Counted from the stretch's first letter, positions 35,503-45,846 are shown. The stretch is 64,000 nucleotides of DNA from Gemmatimonadota bacterium (GCA_025359135.1 JANYHJ010000238.1:1-64000); one strand, 5' to 3'. Numbers and translations: made by a program. Notes: generated by a model from the letters alone, not told the origin.

Positions 35503-36833
35503 GCCGCCAGCATCGCGTCGCCGTCGGCCGTCGCGAGGCGGACCCGTGCCTCGGTGCGCGCCGTGGCCTTGAGCGCGAACACCGCGGCGACCGCAAAGAG
35601 CACCGCCTCCACCGCGAACACGGCCACGTACCCGCCGGTGGACGAACCCAGCATGCTGCGGGCGACGTCGCTGCCGGCCGCGCCGAGGAAATTGCCCGTG
35701 CCCATCGCCACCGCCTGGGCGGCACCGAAGACGCCCATGCGGAGACCGGCCTTGCCGTCGGTCTTGTCGACGGTGAGCGCCATCATCGAGGCGAGCGCGC
35801 CGATCGAGTACATGCCGTTGCCGAAGCCCAGCCCGACAAGGGTCGCCCTCAGCACGAGCGCGCTGCCCGTGAGTGGCGAGAGCGCGAGCAGCACGAAGAA
35901 CGCTGACGACATCACGCATCCCGCGCTCGCCCACTTGCTCGACGTGCCGAACCGTGGCGCCATGGCGGCCGTGGCGAGCATGCCGAAGAGCAGTCCCTGC
36001 TGGTGATTGCCCGACACCGCCGTCGACTGCGCCGGCGTCATGCCGAACACCATGCCGGCGAACGGCTCGAGGATCAGGTCCTGCGCACTGTACGCGAACA
36101 TCGCGAGCCCGATGAACCAGCAGAAGCTGCGGGCGGTGGGATCGGCCCAGACGGCGCGCAACGCCACGCGGAACTCGGTGTCGCGCTTCACGCCCTCCAC
36201 GGGGGCGGCCACCGGCGGCGCGGCGCGCTCGAGCCCGCGCACGGCGAGCACCGCCACGACGAACGCCGCCGTGGCCACCATGGCCGTGACCTGCACCAGG
36301 CGCTCGTACGAGAAGGGCACGAGCAGCCGGCTCACCGACACCGTCGTGACGATGAAGCCCGAGATCATCATGATCCAGACGAGCGCCGCCGCGCGTGCGC
36401 GACGCGCCGGCGCCACTCGTTCGGCGAGCAGCGCGAGCAACGGCGTCCCCGCCGCGCTCACGCCCGCGCCGATGCCGAGGAAGCAGAACGTGGCTGCGAC
36501 GAGTCCCCACAGGCGCGACGTCGCGATCGTCGCCGTGGCCGCCGACGCACCAACCCCCGCGAGCGCGAGCAGCGCCATGCCTCCGATGATCCACGCCTCG
36601 CGCCGTCCCGTCACGTCGGAGCCATGACCCATGCTCGGCCGCAGGCCGAACTGGATCACGTTGTGCGCCGCCACGAGCAGTCCGGGCACGAGCGCGGGCA
36701 ACGCGAGCTCCACCACCATCACGCGATTGACGGTCGACGTCATGAGCACGACCACCGCGCCGATCGAGGCCTGCACCAGGCCGATGCGCACGATGTGCGG
36801 CCAGCGGAGCCCCACCTGCGCTTCCTCAGCCAT
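35493..36833 (-). CDS. PucC-family (BCH2) major facilitator, photosynthetic complex assembly
   Basis: A 446-residue, twelve-helix MFS protein of the PucC/LhaA/BCH2 family, which assists assembly of light-harvesting complexes or pigment delivery. The family opening is clear: HIVRIGLVQASIGAVVVLMTSTVNRVMVVELALPALVPG, followed by a conserved RPSMGHGSD loop. In purple bacteria a homologue (orf428) lies between bchG and bchP, as here. The start ATG 36833 overlaps the bchG stop by 8 bases. The truncated copy at 43895 is a different member. Confidence 0.87.
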   Translation of the reverse strand: MAEEAQVGLRWPHIVRIGLVQASIGAVVVLMTSTVNRVMVVELALPALVPGLLVAAHNVIQFGLRPSMGHGSDVTGRREAWIIGGMALLALAGVGASAATATIATSRLWGLVAATFCFLGIGAGVSAAGTPLLALLAERVAPARRARAAALVWIMMISGFIVTTVSVSRLLVPFSYERLVQVTAMVATAAFVVAVLAVRGLERAAPPVAAPVEGVKRDTEFRVALRAVWADPTARSFCWFIGLAMFAYSAQDLILEPFAGMVFGMTPAQSTAVSGNHQQGLLFGMLATAAMAPRFGTSSKWASAGCVMSSAFFVLLALSPLTGSALVLRATLVGLGFGNGMYSIGALASMMALTVDKTDGKAGLRMGVFGAAQAVAMGTGNFLGAAGSDVARSMLGSSTGGYVAVFAVEAVLFAVAAVFALKATARTEARVRLATADGDAMLAAIS

Positions 36834-37785
36834 GGAGCAGGGGCGAGGCGCGCAGCGCGAGCGCCGCGACGAGCATGCCAAGGACCTCGAGCGGCACGCC
36901 CGCTGCGGAGAGCCAGAGCGCCCGTTCCACCGGCGACGCGATGAAGCGATGCATCATGCGCGCCTGCACGAGGATGAGGGCGAGCAGCACGAGCGCGTGG
37001 CCCCACATGCCCCACGCGAAGAGCAGCCCCATCACGCCGAGTTGGCTCATGAGCATGATCGTGCTCGCGATGCGCGCCGCCTCCACTGCGCCGTGCAGCA
37101 CGGGCAGCGAGTTGACCCCCATCTGTCGGTCACCCTCGATGGCCTTGAAGTCGTTGAGCGTGAGGATGCCGTGCCCCGCGAGGGAGTAGAGGCCGATGCA
37201 CCACCACTGCGCGGCCGTCGGCATCTGCCCCGTGAACACGACGATGCCGGTCAGCCACGCGAGTCCCTCGTAGGCCAGCCCGACCGCGGCATTGCCCACC
37301 CAGCCGTTCTGCTTGAAGCGGAACGGCGGCATGCTGTAGCCCCACGCGAGCGCGAGCGCGAAGCCGGTGGCGATCATCCCGAGTGTGCCGAACACCGACG
37401 ACCACGCGAGCGCGAGCAGCGACCAGACGATCGCGATGTAGAGCCCCCACCGTCCGGGAATTCGTCCCGAGGGAATCGGGCGATTCGGTTCGTTGATCGC
37501 ATCGACGTGCCGATCGAACCAGTCGTTGACCGCTTGACTGCTCGCGCAGACCAGCGGGCCGCAGAGGAAGATGCCGCCCGCGAGCGTCCACCCCTTGCCG
37601 GAGAAGGACGCCCCCGACGACGTCACGCCGCAGAGGAATGCCCACATCGGCGGGAACCAGGTCACCGGCTTGAGCAGTGTCAGCACGGCGCCCGGCGCGG
37701 GCAACCGGCGCAACTCGCGCGTCGGCTCACCGGTCGGACGGATGGCGGCGGAACTCACGACGTCAGGGCTCGACGTCGCCGACAT
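36826..37785 (-). CDS. bchG: Bacteriochlorophyll synthase
   Basis: Attaches geranylgeranyl (or phytyl) diphosphate to bacteriochlorophyllide. A UbiA-type polyprenyltransferase of 319 residues with about eight helices. The first Asp-rich motif is NDWFDRHVDAINEPNRPIPSG (Asp88, Asp91, Asp95), and the second appears in LNDFKAIEGDRQMG. The start at ATG 37785 overlaps the ppsR stop by 23 bases and the end overlaps the pucC-like start by 8, so translation is tightly coupled. Confidence 0.95.
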   Translation of the reverse strand: MSATSSPDVVSSAAIRPTGEPTRELRRLPAPGAVLTLLKPVTWFPPMWAFLCGVTSSGASFSGKGWTLAGGIFLCGPLVCASSQAVNDWFDRHVDAINEPNRPIPSGRIPGRWGLYIAIVWSLLALAWSSVFGTLGMIATGFALALAWGYSMPPFRFKQNGWVGNAAVGLAYEGLAWLTGIVVFTGQMPTAAQWWCIGLYSLAGHGILTLNDFKAIEGDRQMGVNSLPVLHGAVEAARIASTIMLMSQLGVMGLLFAWGMWGHALVLLALILVQARMMHRFIASPVERALWLSAAGVPLEVLGMLVAALALRASPLLHG

Positions 37786-39196
37786 GAGCGTCAGCGCTGT
37801 TGAGGAGCTGGTAGCGACGCAGCTTCACGTAGAGGCTCTGCCGGCTCACGCCAAGCAGCTCCGCGGCGGACGTGCGATTGTCCTTCGTGAGATCGAGCGC
37901 GGCGCCGATGAAGTGTCGTTCCACGAGGTCGATCGTGTCGCGCACCAGCTCGCGTAGCGACACCTGCCCCACGAGGCGCGTCAGGTGCTCGACCGCGCGC
38001 GAGATGTCGCGCACGGCCTCAGGTCCCGCCGCCGAACGACGGCCGAGGTCGCGGATCACCCAGCCCACGCACGGCACCTCACCCTCGTCCGACCACACCG
38101 CCGAAACCTCGACCTCGCTCAACGCGCCATGGTGGCCGCGCGCACTCGTTCGCGCGAGGCGCACCACGCCGTGTTCCTTGAGCGCGGCGAGATACCCGCT
38201 CACATCGGCTCCATCGTGGCCGAGCCAGCGCGCCAACGGCAGTCCCACCGCTTCGGCATCGCGTGACACGTTGGCCAGATCGAGGAATGCCGCGTTGGCC
38301 GTGAGGATCTGGCCGCCGAAATCGGTGACGACGAAGGCATCGGGGGCGTGCTCGAGCAGTTCGCTCAAGGGCGGACGCTCCGCGCCATCCTCGCTCACGA
38401 GGCGCAGCAGCATCACGGTGCCGGTTTCCTGGCGGAAGCAGGTCGCCGATGCGGTGAACGGCATGCCCGTGACCTTCATCTCGGCGCGCTCGGTCTCCGA
38501 ACGGCCGGTCGCGCGCGCTTGCGCGAGCATCGCGGTAAGCTGGCCCACGTCCGCGCTGCGCACGCCGACGGGAAAGGTCTGTCCCACGAGGGCATCGGCG
38601 TCGACTGCGAAGAGCGAGAGCGCCGCGCGATTGGCGTCGACGATGCGATGCGTGTCCGCATCGAGCACGAGGATCGCCTCGCTCGCCATCTGGAAGAGGT
38701 GGCGATAGCGCGTCTCGGCATGTCGCAGCCGCCAATGGTCGCGCTCCATCGTCTCCTGCGCCGACACGAGCCGCTGCTGCAATGCGGAGAGGGCGCGGAG
38801 ATCGCGCCCGACCACCACCAGCCGTCGGCCGCGCACGCGGATCGCCGAATACTGCACGGGGAAATCGGTCCGACCGCTCTGCGGGTGGTTGAGCTGCCGC
38901 CGGCGCGCGCTGCCGCGCTGCGTGCCTTCCGCGATCAGCGCCTCCGCCTTGCCCCGCGTCTCCACCGTGACGACCTGCGCGAGCGTGCGGCCGACCCAGC
39001 CCTGCGTGTCGAGCGTCTCGCCCTCGACCGGATTGATGCGGACGTCCTCGATCACGCCGCACGCATCGAGCGTGAGCGCGAAATCACCTCCGACCGTCAG
39101 CAGGTCCGCGGCGACGACGGCATCCATCTCGTCGAACGCGGTGCCGGGTGGCAACGGCGGCCGGGAGGCCATGACGGACGCGGTCCTCTGGCTCAC
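37763..39196 (-). CDS. ppsR: PpsR/CrtJ-family redox/light repressor of photosynthesis genes
   Basis: A transcription factor of 477 residues that represses photosynthesis genes under high oxygen in purple bacteria. PAS domains appear around residues 30-140, 160-270 and 290-395 (for example HLFQMASEAILVLDADTHRIVDANRAALSLF and LLEHAPDAFVVTDFGGQILTANAAFLDLA). A Fis-type helix-turn-helix is at the C-terminus (DNRTSAAELLGVSRQSLYVKLRRYQ). The helix preceding the recognition region reads RHFIGAALDL; the position near Phe429 is where the described proteins have a redox cysteine, so thiol sensing may be absent or use other cysteines. The GTG start overlaps aerR by 4 bases. Confidence 0.92.
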   Translation of the reverse strand: MSQRTASVMASRPPLPPGTAFDEMDAVVAADLLTVGGDFALTLDACGVIEDVRINPVEGETLDTQGWVGRTLAQVVTVETRGKAEALIAEGTQRGSARRRQLNHPQSGRTDFPVQYSAIRVRGRRLVVVGRDLRALSALQQRLVSAQETMERDHWRLRHAETRYRHLFQMASEAILVLDADTHRIVDANRAALSLFAVDADALVGQTFPVGVRSADVGQLTAMLAQARATGRSETERAEMKVTGMPFTASATCFRQETGTVMLLRLVSEDGAERPPLSELLEHAPDAFVVTDFGGQILTANAAFLDLANVSRDAEAVGLPLARWLGHDGADVSGYLAALKEHGVVRLARTSARGHHGALSEVEVSAVWSDEGEVPCVGWVIRDLGRRSAAGPEAVRDISRAVEHLTRLVGQVSLRELVRDTIDLVERHFIGAALDLTKDNRTSAAELLGVSRQSLYVKLRRYQLLNSADAHVGDVEP

Positions 39197-40035
39197 GCGG
39201 AGGGAGAGTCAGTCGCGTCCCGGAGGAGGCCCCGGGCGAGCGCCGGCGCGGCACGTGCATCGAGCGCGATGCCATCGGCGCCGATCACGCGCCACGCATC
39301 GGGATGCTGTTCGAAGCATGGTCCTCCGACGATGACCTTGACGCGTTGATTGCGCGACACCGAGCGCAGTTCAGTGATCAATGCGGCCATCTCGCCCAGT
39401 CGGCGTTCCGACCCGACCGAGAAGCCCACGACGTCGAGGTTGTCACGGCGCACCTCGGCCAGCGCATGTCGCGGCGACACGGGAGGCCCGAGCACCACTT
39501 CCCATTCGTCGCGCGCAAAGAATTCGGCCGCGATGAGCAATCCGAGCAGGTGCTGTTCACCGTCGGCGCATGAGAGCAGCACCTTGCCGACCAGCGGCCG
39601 GTCGGCGCCCGTGCCGCGGAGCCCCCGCGCGCCGGTGAGGTCGTGGAGCGCCCGCTGGATCCGTCCCAGCGACACGGTCACGGCGACGAAGTCGCACGCG
39701 TCGACTTCCCAGAGCTCACCCATGTGGCGCGCCGTGGGCGCGAGCAGGTCGAGCATCAGCGTCTCGGAGAGCACTCCGCCGGCGAGCAGGGCGCGAACGC
39801 GCGCGTTCGCCGCCCCGTCATCGTCGCCCAGCAGGTCCCTGGTGAACCCCTCCAGGTCGGAGGCCACGATTGGGGTGCCGGCCACCATCCCGGCAGCCGT
39901 GGCGTTCGGCGGCGACGTACGGTGGGCGAGCAGGAGGCGCGGCAGGAGCACCTCTTCAATAGTACGGGAGAGCCCACGGTTGGCGGACGCGCCAGCGGCG
40001 CGAACCTCGTCGGACACCCTCCAACTCGTCGTCAT
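39193..40035 (-). CDS. aerR: AerR/PpaA-like B12-binding antirepressor
   Basis: A 280-residue cobalamin-binding regulator that in purple bacteria modulates PpsR/CrtJ. The N-terminal helical bundle contains WEVDACDFVAVTVSLGRIQRALHDL (the W-x-x-D-x-x-x-x-x-V-T pattern of AerR). The B12 domain begins VLLSCADGEQHLLGLLIAAEFF, with the ligand histidine in E-x-H-x-x-G. ATG 40035 has GGGGAG about 7 bases upstream; TTG 40062 would be weaker. It is first in the string aerR-ppsR-bchG-pucC-bchP-hemAEF. Confidence 0.87.
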   Translation of the reverse strand: MTTSWRVSDEVRAAGASANRGLSRTIEEVLLPRLLLAHRTSPPNATAAGMVAGTPIVASDLEGFTRDLLGDDDGAANARVRALLAGGVLSETLMLDLLAPTARHMGELWEVDACDFVAVTVSLGRIQRALHDLTGARGLRGTGADRPLVGKVLLSCADGEQHLLGLLIAAEFFARDEWEVVLGPPVSPRHALAEVRRDNLDVVGFSVGSERRLGEMAALITELRSVSRNQRVKVIVGGPCFEQHPDAWRVIGADGIALDARAAPALARGLLRDATDSPSA

Positions 40036-40104
40036 GCAGCCGCTCCCCGGGTCCGGAGTCAAGCGTTCACGCCGTCGGACACGCCTCGAACTGGGGTCGA
40101 GCGA

Positions 40105-40122
40105 GCCGTTCGATCGAACGGC
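40105..40122. promoter_or_regulatory. 18-base perfect palindrome at the aerR promoter
   Basis: GCCGTTCGATCGAACGGC is perfectly symmetric. It lies directly after the proposed aerR -10 element on the minus strand, over the expected transcription start at about 40119. An operator for a dimeric regulator in this spot would block initiation. It could also fold as a hairpin at the very start of the transcript. It does not match the PpsR consensus. Confidence 0.6.
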
Positions 40123-40125
40123 GCA

Positions 40126-40154
40126 ATAATCCGCGCGGACTCGGGTGTTGTCAA
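40126..40154 (-). promoter_or_regulatory. Sigma70-type promoter for aerR-ppsR-bch-hem string
   Basis: On the minus strand a consensus -35 TTGACA (40154-40149) is followed, after 17 bases, by GATTAT (40131-40126), which matches 4 of 6 positions of TATAAT. The leader to aerR would be about 84 bases. The -35 hexamer belongs to an inverted TGTCAA...TTGACA pair (the other copy at 40178-40183), which could bind a regulator. The whole 40036-40190 gap separates aerR from the divergent bchH relic. Confidence 0.5.
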
Positions 40155-40190
40155 CGGCAGGCTTACGTCACGTCTGCTTGACACCCCCCG

Positions 40191-40796
40191 CAATGGCACC
40201 ACCGGCGCGCCCACAAGGCGAGCCCCGAGCTCATGCAGCGCCTGCTCGGCACCGCCTCGCTCACCTCCCAGAACAACGATTCGGTGGATCTGGGCGCCAC
40301 GGACATCGACCAGTACGTCGAAAGCCTGGGCGGCATGCAGCGGGTGGCCGAACGTGCGCGCGGCGAGGCGATTCCGGTGTACCTTGGGGATCATACCACC
40401 GGGTCCGGGAAGGTCCGCACGCTCACGGAACAGGTGGCGCTCGAAACGCGGACCCGCATGCTCAACCCCAAGTGGTACGAAGCCCAGCTGCAGACGGGCT
40501 ACGAGGGGGTGCGCAACCTCGCCGGGCACGTGACCACCACGTTCGGGTGGTCGGCCACGGCGGGCGAGCGGTCGGTGCCGCAGTGGGTCTACACCGACAT
40601 CTCGAAGACCTTCGTGCTCGACCCGGAGATGCGCGCGCGTATCTCCCGCATGAATCCCGCGGCGGCCTCGGGGATGGCCCAGCGGTTGCTCGAGGCGACG
40701 GACCGCGGATTCTGGCGACCCGATGCGGACACCCTCGCGCAATTGCGCGAGGCCGCAGCCGAACTGGAAGACCGACTCGAAGGCGTGACCGCATGA
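40191..40796 (+). pseudogene. bchH: Truncated magnesium chelatase large subunit, C-terminal sixth only
   Basis: The sequence from about 40206 aligns by eye with the extreme C-terminus of BchH: RRAHKASPELMQRLLG, VELG-like SVDLGATDIDQYVESLGG, IPVYLGDHTTGSGKVRTL, ALETRTRMLNPKWYEAQL, GWSATAG and EDRLEGVTA. Full BchH has about 1,200 residues; only about 200 remain. An in-frame stop at 40179-40181 closes the frame directly upstream, and homology fades near 40195-40205, so the 5' five-sixths are gone. ATG 40233 could start a 187-residue fragment but lacks a ribosome site. It cannot be a functional chelatase subunit. Confidence 0.85.
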
Positions 40797-42492
<1,696 letters not shown>

Positions 42493-42496
<4 letters not shown>

Positions 42497-42831
42497 CCGA
42501 ACCATCCGTGGTGGTGGTGGCCGCTTTGGGCGCGGTTCTCGTGCTGGGGGCGTGGCTCGTCTGGCGCCGCCAGGTGGAGGTGTCCTGCGAGATCGACCTC
42601 GAGTCGACCCACGACCACTTCCACGCCCACGTCTCGCTCGACGGCGTCGAGGTGCACGAGGGCGACGAGGTGGTGGTGCATGGTGCGCCGACGCAGATCG
42701 CGTTCGGCGAGGTGCGCACCGTGAAGGCGCGCGCGACGGTGCACCAGGCCTCGTGGCCGCGCCGGGTGCTGCAGCGCGTCCTCGGCACCTCCGAGATCAC
42801 GGGACTCTACGAAGTCGGCTTCGAGGGCTAG
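42493..42831 (+). CDS. Small membrane-anchored protein between bchM and acsF
   Basis: A 112-residue protein of unknown function. One transmembrane helix at residues 5-25 (SVVVVAALGAVLVLGAWLVW) precedes a beta-rich soluble domain with a His-rich start (STHDHFHAHVSLDGVEVHEGDEVVVHG) and ending SEITGLYEVGFEG. GTG 42493 overlaps the bchM stop and the gene ends 2 bases before acsF, so it is translationally embedded between two Mg-porphyrin enzymes. It may help the cyclase or hold pigment intermediates at the membrane; this is a guess from position. Confidence 0.75.
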
Positions 42832-42833
42832 AC

Positions 42834-43898
42834 ATGTACGATACGGCCACCCGGGCGCCCGTCAACGAACAGACGAAGGCGGCCCAGCAGGACGCGGCGC
42901 TCAATCCGCGCTTCTACACCACCGACTTCGCCGAGATGGACCGGCTCGACGTGAGCCGCTTGCGCGCGCAGTGGGACGAACTCGTGGCGGAGTTCCGCCG
43001 CGATCCGAACAAGGATCACTTCAAGCGGAACGCGGACTTCGACGCCGATTTCGCCGGCTGGGATCCGAAGCTGCGCGAGCAGTTCATCGATTTCCTCGTC
43101 AGTTCGGTGACGGCCGAGTTCTCGGGCTGCATTCTCTACGCCGAGATCAAGAAGCGCGTCAAGAACCCGGACGTGCGCGAACTCTTCGGCCTAATGAGCC
43201 GCGACGAGGGCCGGCACGCCGGCTTCATGAACCACACGCTCAACGACTTCAACGTGGCGGTGGACCTCTCGTTTCTCACCAAGGCCAAGAAGTACACGTA
43301 CTTCCAGCCCAAGTTCATCTACTACGCCACGTACCTGAGCGAGAAGATCGGCTACGCGCGCTACATCACGATCTACCGCAACTTCGAGAAGCAGCCGGAC
43401 AAGCGCTTCCACCCGATCTTCAAGTGGTTCGAGAACTGGTGCAACGACGAGTTCCGGCACGGGGAGGCGTTCGCCGTCCTGATGCGCGCGAACCCGCAGT
43501 TCCTCGAGGGCAAGAACCGCCTCTGGATCCGCTTCTTCCTGCTTGCGGTCTTCGCCACCATGTACGTGCGCGATCACCTGCGCCGGCCATTCTTCGCGCA
43601 GATGGGCATCGACGTCGATGACTTCGATCGTCGCGTCATCAAGCTGACCAACGAGATCTCGCGCCAGGTCTTCCCGGTCACGATGGACACCGACAACCCG
43701 CGCTTCTGGGAGCTGCTGCAGGAGATGTACGAGAACACCATCGCGATCCACGCGGCGGAGAAAGCCGGTGGCTTGGGCGGCACGCTCAAGGCCAAGGCGC
43801 TGATGCTCGCCAACGGCTTCGCGTTCGTGAAGCTGTTCTTCATGCGCCCGGTGGAAATGGCGCTGCCCGCGGACGTCCGGCTCCAGCCGGTCTGGTGA
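42834..43898 (+). CDS. acsF: Aerobic Mg-protoporphyrin IX monomethyl ester oxidative cyclase
   Basis: The oxygen-dependent diiron enzyme that forms the fifth ring of bacteriochlorophyll. 354 residues. Diiron ligands are visible as E95 and nearby (TAEFSGCILYAE), D-E-G-R-H at 124-128 and D-E-F-R-H at 205-209. The anaerobic alternative, bchE, is not in the window. It follows the small membrane gene by 2 bases and its stop overlaps the truncated lhaA-like gene by 4 (GTGA). Confidence 0.96.
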   Translation: MYDTATRAPVNEQTKAAQQDAALNPRFYTTDFAEMDRLDVSRLRAQWDELVAEFRRDPNKDHFKRNADFDADFAGWDPKLREQFIDFLVSSVTAEFSGCILYAEIKKRVKNPDVRELFGLMSRDEGRHAGFMNHTLNDFNVAVDLSFLTKAKKYTYFQPKFIYYATYLSEKIGYARYITIYRNFEKQPDKRFHPIFKWFENWCNDEFRHGEAFAVLMRANPQFLEGKNRLWIRFFLLAVFATMYVRDHLRRPFFAQMGIDVDDFDRRVIKLTNEISRQVFPVTMDTDNPRFWELLQEMYENTIAIHAAEKAGGLGGTLKAKALMLANGFAFVKLFFMRPVEMALPADVRLQPVW

Positions 43899-44302
43899 CG
43901 CCGACCCCCATGGGAACGCTCGCCGAGCAACCGCCGACCGGTCCGGCCGCGGTGGCCGAGACGGCGCCGCGCGCGTCGTCGACTGCGGCGCGCGCCTGGA
44001 TGAAGGTCGGCAACCGCTGGATGCCGTTCGCCGACATCGCCACCTCGGGCGTGCCGCTCTCGCGCTTCCTGCGGTTGTCGATGTTCCAGCTCACCGTCGG
44101 CATGGTGCAGACGCTCTTCTTCGGGACGCTCAACCGCGTCATGATCGTCGAGCTGCACATCTCCGCCACACTCGTCTCGGTGATGATCTTCATGGCCTTG
44201 CTGCCCAGCACGCGCGCCGCGGCCATGGGACTTCCACCGGAAGCGCTGGGCGTCGGCCATGGGATGATGGACGGTCGCCCCGCACCGGCGCCGGTTCCGT
44301 AG
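43895..44302 (+). pseudogene. Truncated LhaA/PucC-family gene, N-terminal part only
   Basis: Residues about 43-98 match the start of LhaA/PucC proteins: WMPFADIATSGVPLSRFLRLS, FQLTVGM and FFGTLNRVMIVELHISATLVSVMI. A complete protein has about 450 residues and twelve helices. After residue 98 (near base 44186) homology stops and an unrelated 37-residue Pro/Ala tail runs to the stop at 44302. The fragment keeps at most two helices. It is translationally coupled to acsF. It could survive as a small membrane peptide, but it cannot be a working transporter or assembly factor. Confidence 0.75.
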
Positions 44303-44352
44303 CATGCGCCACTCCGCGCGTCGCGCCTCCTGAACCGACGACGGTCCCGATC

Positions 44353-45846
44353 GTGACGGACGTCCCGAATATTCGAACCGCCGGCGTGCTGCTGCACCCG
44401 ACGTCGCTTCCGGGATCGCACGGCATCGGAGACCTGGGCGCCAACGCCCTGCGCTTTCTCGACGTGATGGCCGATGCAGGCCTCACGATCTGGCAGATGC
44501 TCCCGCTCGGTCCCACCGGCTACGGCGATTCACCGTATCAGGCCTTCTCGGCCTTTGCGGGGAATCCGCTGCTCGTGAGCGTGCCCGGCGTCGGCGGCGG
44601 CGCGTTTCCCGTCGACCGCGTCGATTTCGAGCACGTCATTCCGCACAAGCGGGCGCTGCTCGAGACGGCGTTCAAGGCGTGGACGCCCGATGCCGCATTC
44701 GCGGCGTTCGTGCATGCGCAGCGTGCGTGGTTGCCCGACTTCGCCCTGTTCATGGCGATCAAGCAGGCACACGGCGGCGTGTCATGGACGGAGTGGCCGG
44801 CCGAGATCGCGCGACGTGAGCCGGCCGCCATGGAAGCGTGGCGCACCAAGCTCACGGGCGCCATCGATCGCGTGCAGTTCGAGCAGTGGATCTTCGCGCA
44901 GCAATTCGCACGCCTGCGCGCGGAGGCCAAGGCACGCGGCATCCAGCTCATGGGCGACCTGCCGATCTACGTCGCCCACGACTCGGCCGACGTCTGGGCC
45001 AACCCCGGGCTCTTCCTGCTCGACCGCAACGGTCGGCCGCGCGTGCAGGCTGGCGTGCCCCCCGACTACTTCAGCGCCACTGGACAGCTCTGGGGCAATC
45101 CGATCTACCACTGGGACGAGATCGCGAAGACGGGCTACGCCTGGTGGATCGCGCGCATGCGCGCCGCGCTCGCGCAGTTCGACTCCGTGCGCCTCGATCA
45201 CTTCCGCGGCTTCGAGGCGTTTTGGGAAGTGCCGGGCGATGCGACGACCGCCGCGAGTGGTCGTTGGGTGCCGGGACCGGGACGTCCGCTGTTCGACGCG
45301 CTCACCAAGGCGCTCGGACCCCTGCCGATCCTGGCCGAGGACCTCGGGTTGATCACGCCGGGGGTGAAGGCGTTGCGCGAGGGACTCGGGCTTCCGGGCA
45401 TGGCGATCCTGCAGTTCGCCTTCGGCAACGATGACCAGGCCGGCGACTTCACGCCGCACAACCTGACGCGCGACCGCGTGCTGTACACCGGCACCCACGA
45501 CAACGACACGACGGTCGGCTGGTGGCAGTCCACGGGCGCGGGCGACTCGACGCGCACGAGCGAGAGCGTGGCCAAGGAGAAGGCGTACGCGATGCGCTAT
45601 CTCGACACCGATGGACGCGAGATGCACTGGACGATGATCCGCGCCGCGATGGCGACGGTGTCGAGCACGGTGCTCGTGCCGATGCAGGATATCCTCGGCC
45701 TCGGCAGCGAGGCCCGCATGAACCTGCCGGGACGACCCGGCGGCAACTGGCAGTTCCGCTTCCGGTGGGATCAGGTGACGCCGGACATCACCCGGCGGTT
45801 GCGCAGCCTGGTGGATACCTACGCACGTCGTCCCGACGCGACATGA
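44353..45846 (+). CDS. malQ: 4-alpha-glucanotransferase (amylomaltase)
   Basis: A GH77 disproportionating enzyme of 497 residues that moves glucan segments in maltodextrin and glycogen metabolism. GVLLHPTSLPGSHGIGDLG, GDLPIYVAHDSADVWANP, RLDHFRGFEAFWEVP with the nucleophile region, ILAEDLG and TGTHDNDTTVGWW are all intact. It interrupts a photosynthesis gene neighbourhood where puh genes would be expected. Its stop overlaps the start of an MFS transporter fragment by 4 bases. Confidence 0.96.
   Translation: MTDVPNIRTAGVLLHPTSLPGSHGIGDLGANALRFLDVMADAGLTIWQMLPLGPTGYGDSPYQAFSAFAGNPLLVSVPGVGGGAFPVDRVDFEHVIPHKRALLETAFKAWTPDAAFAAFVHAQRAWLPDFALFMAIKQAHGGVSWTEWPAEIARREPAAMEAWRTKLTGAIDRVQFEQWIFAQQFARLRAEAKARGIQLMGDLPIYVAHDSADVWANPGLFLLDRNGRPRVQAGVPPDYFSATGQLWGNPIYHWDEIAKTGYAWWIARMRAALAQFDSVRLDHFRGFEAFWEVPGDATTAASGRWVPGPGRPLFDALTKALGPLPILAEDLGLITPGVKALREGLGLPGMAILQFAFGNDDQAGDFTPHNLTRDRVLYTGTHDNDTTVGWWQSTGAGDSTRTSESVAKEKAYAMRYLDTDGREMHWTMIRAAMATVSSTVLVPMQDILGLGSEARMNLPGRPGGNWQFRFRWDQVTPDITRRLRSLVDTYARRPDAT

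Noticed and set aside
40178-40183. TTGACA on the plus strand as a promoter for bchL
   Set aside because: No acceptable -10 hexamer 15-19 bases downstream and the following DNA is inside the bchH relic. It is better explained as part of the inverted pair upstream of aerR.
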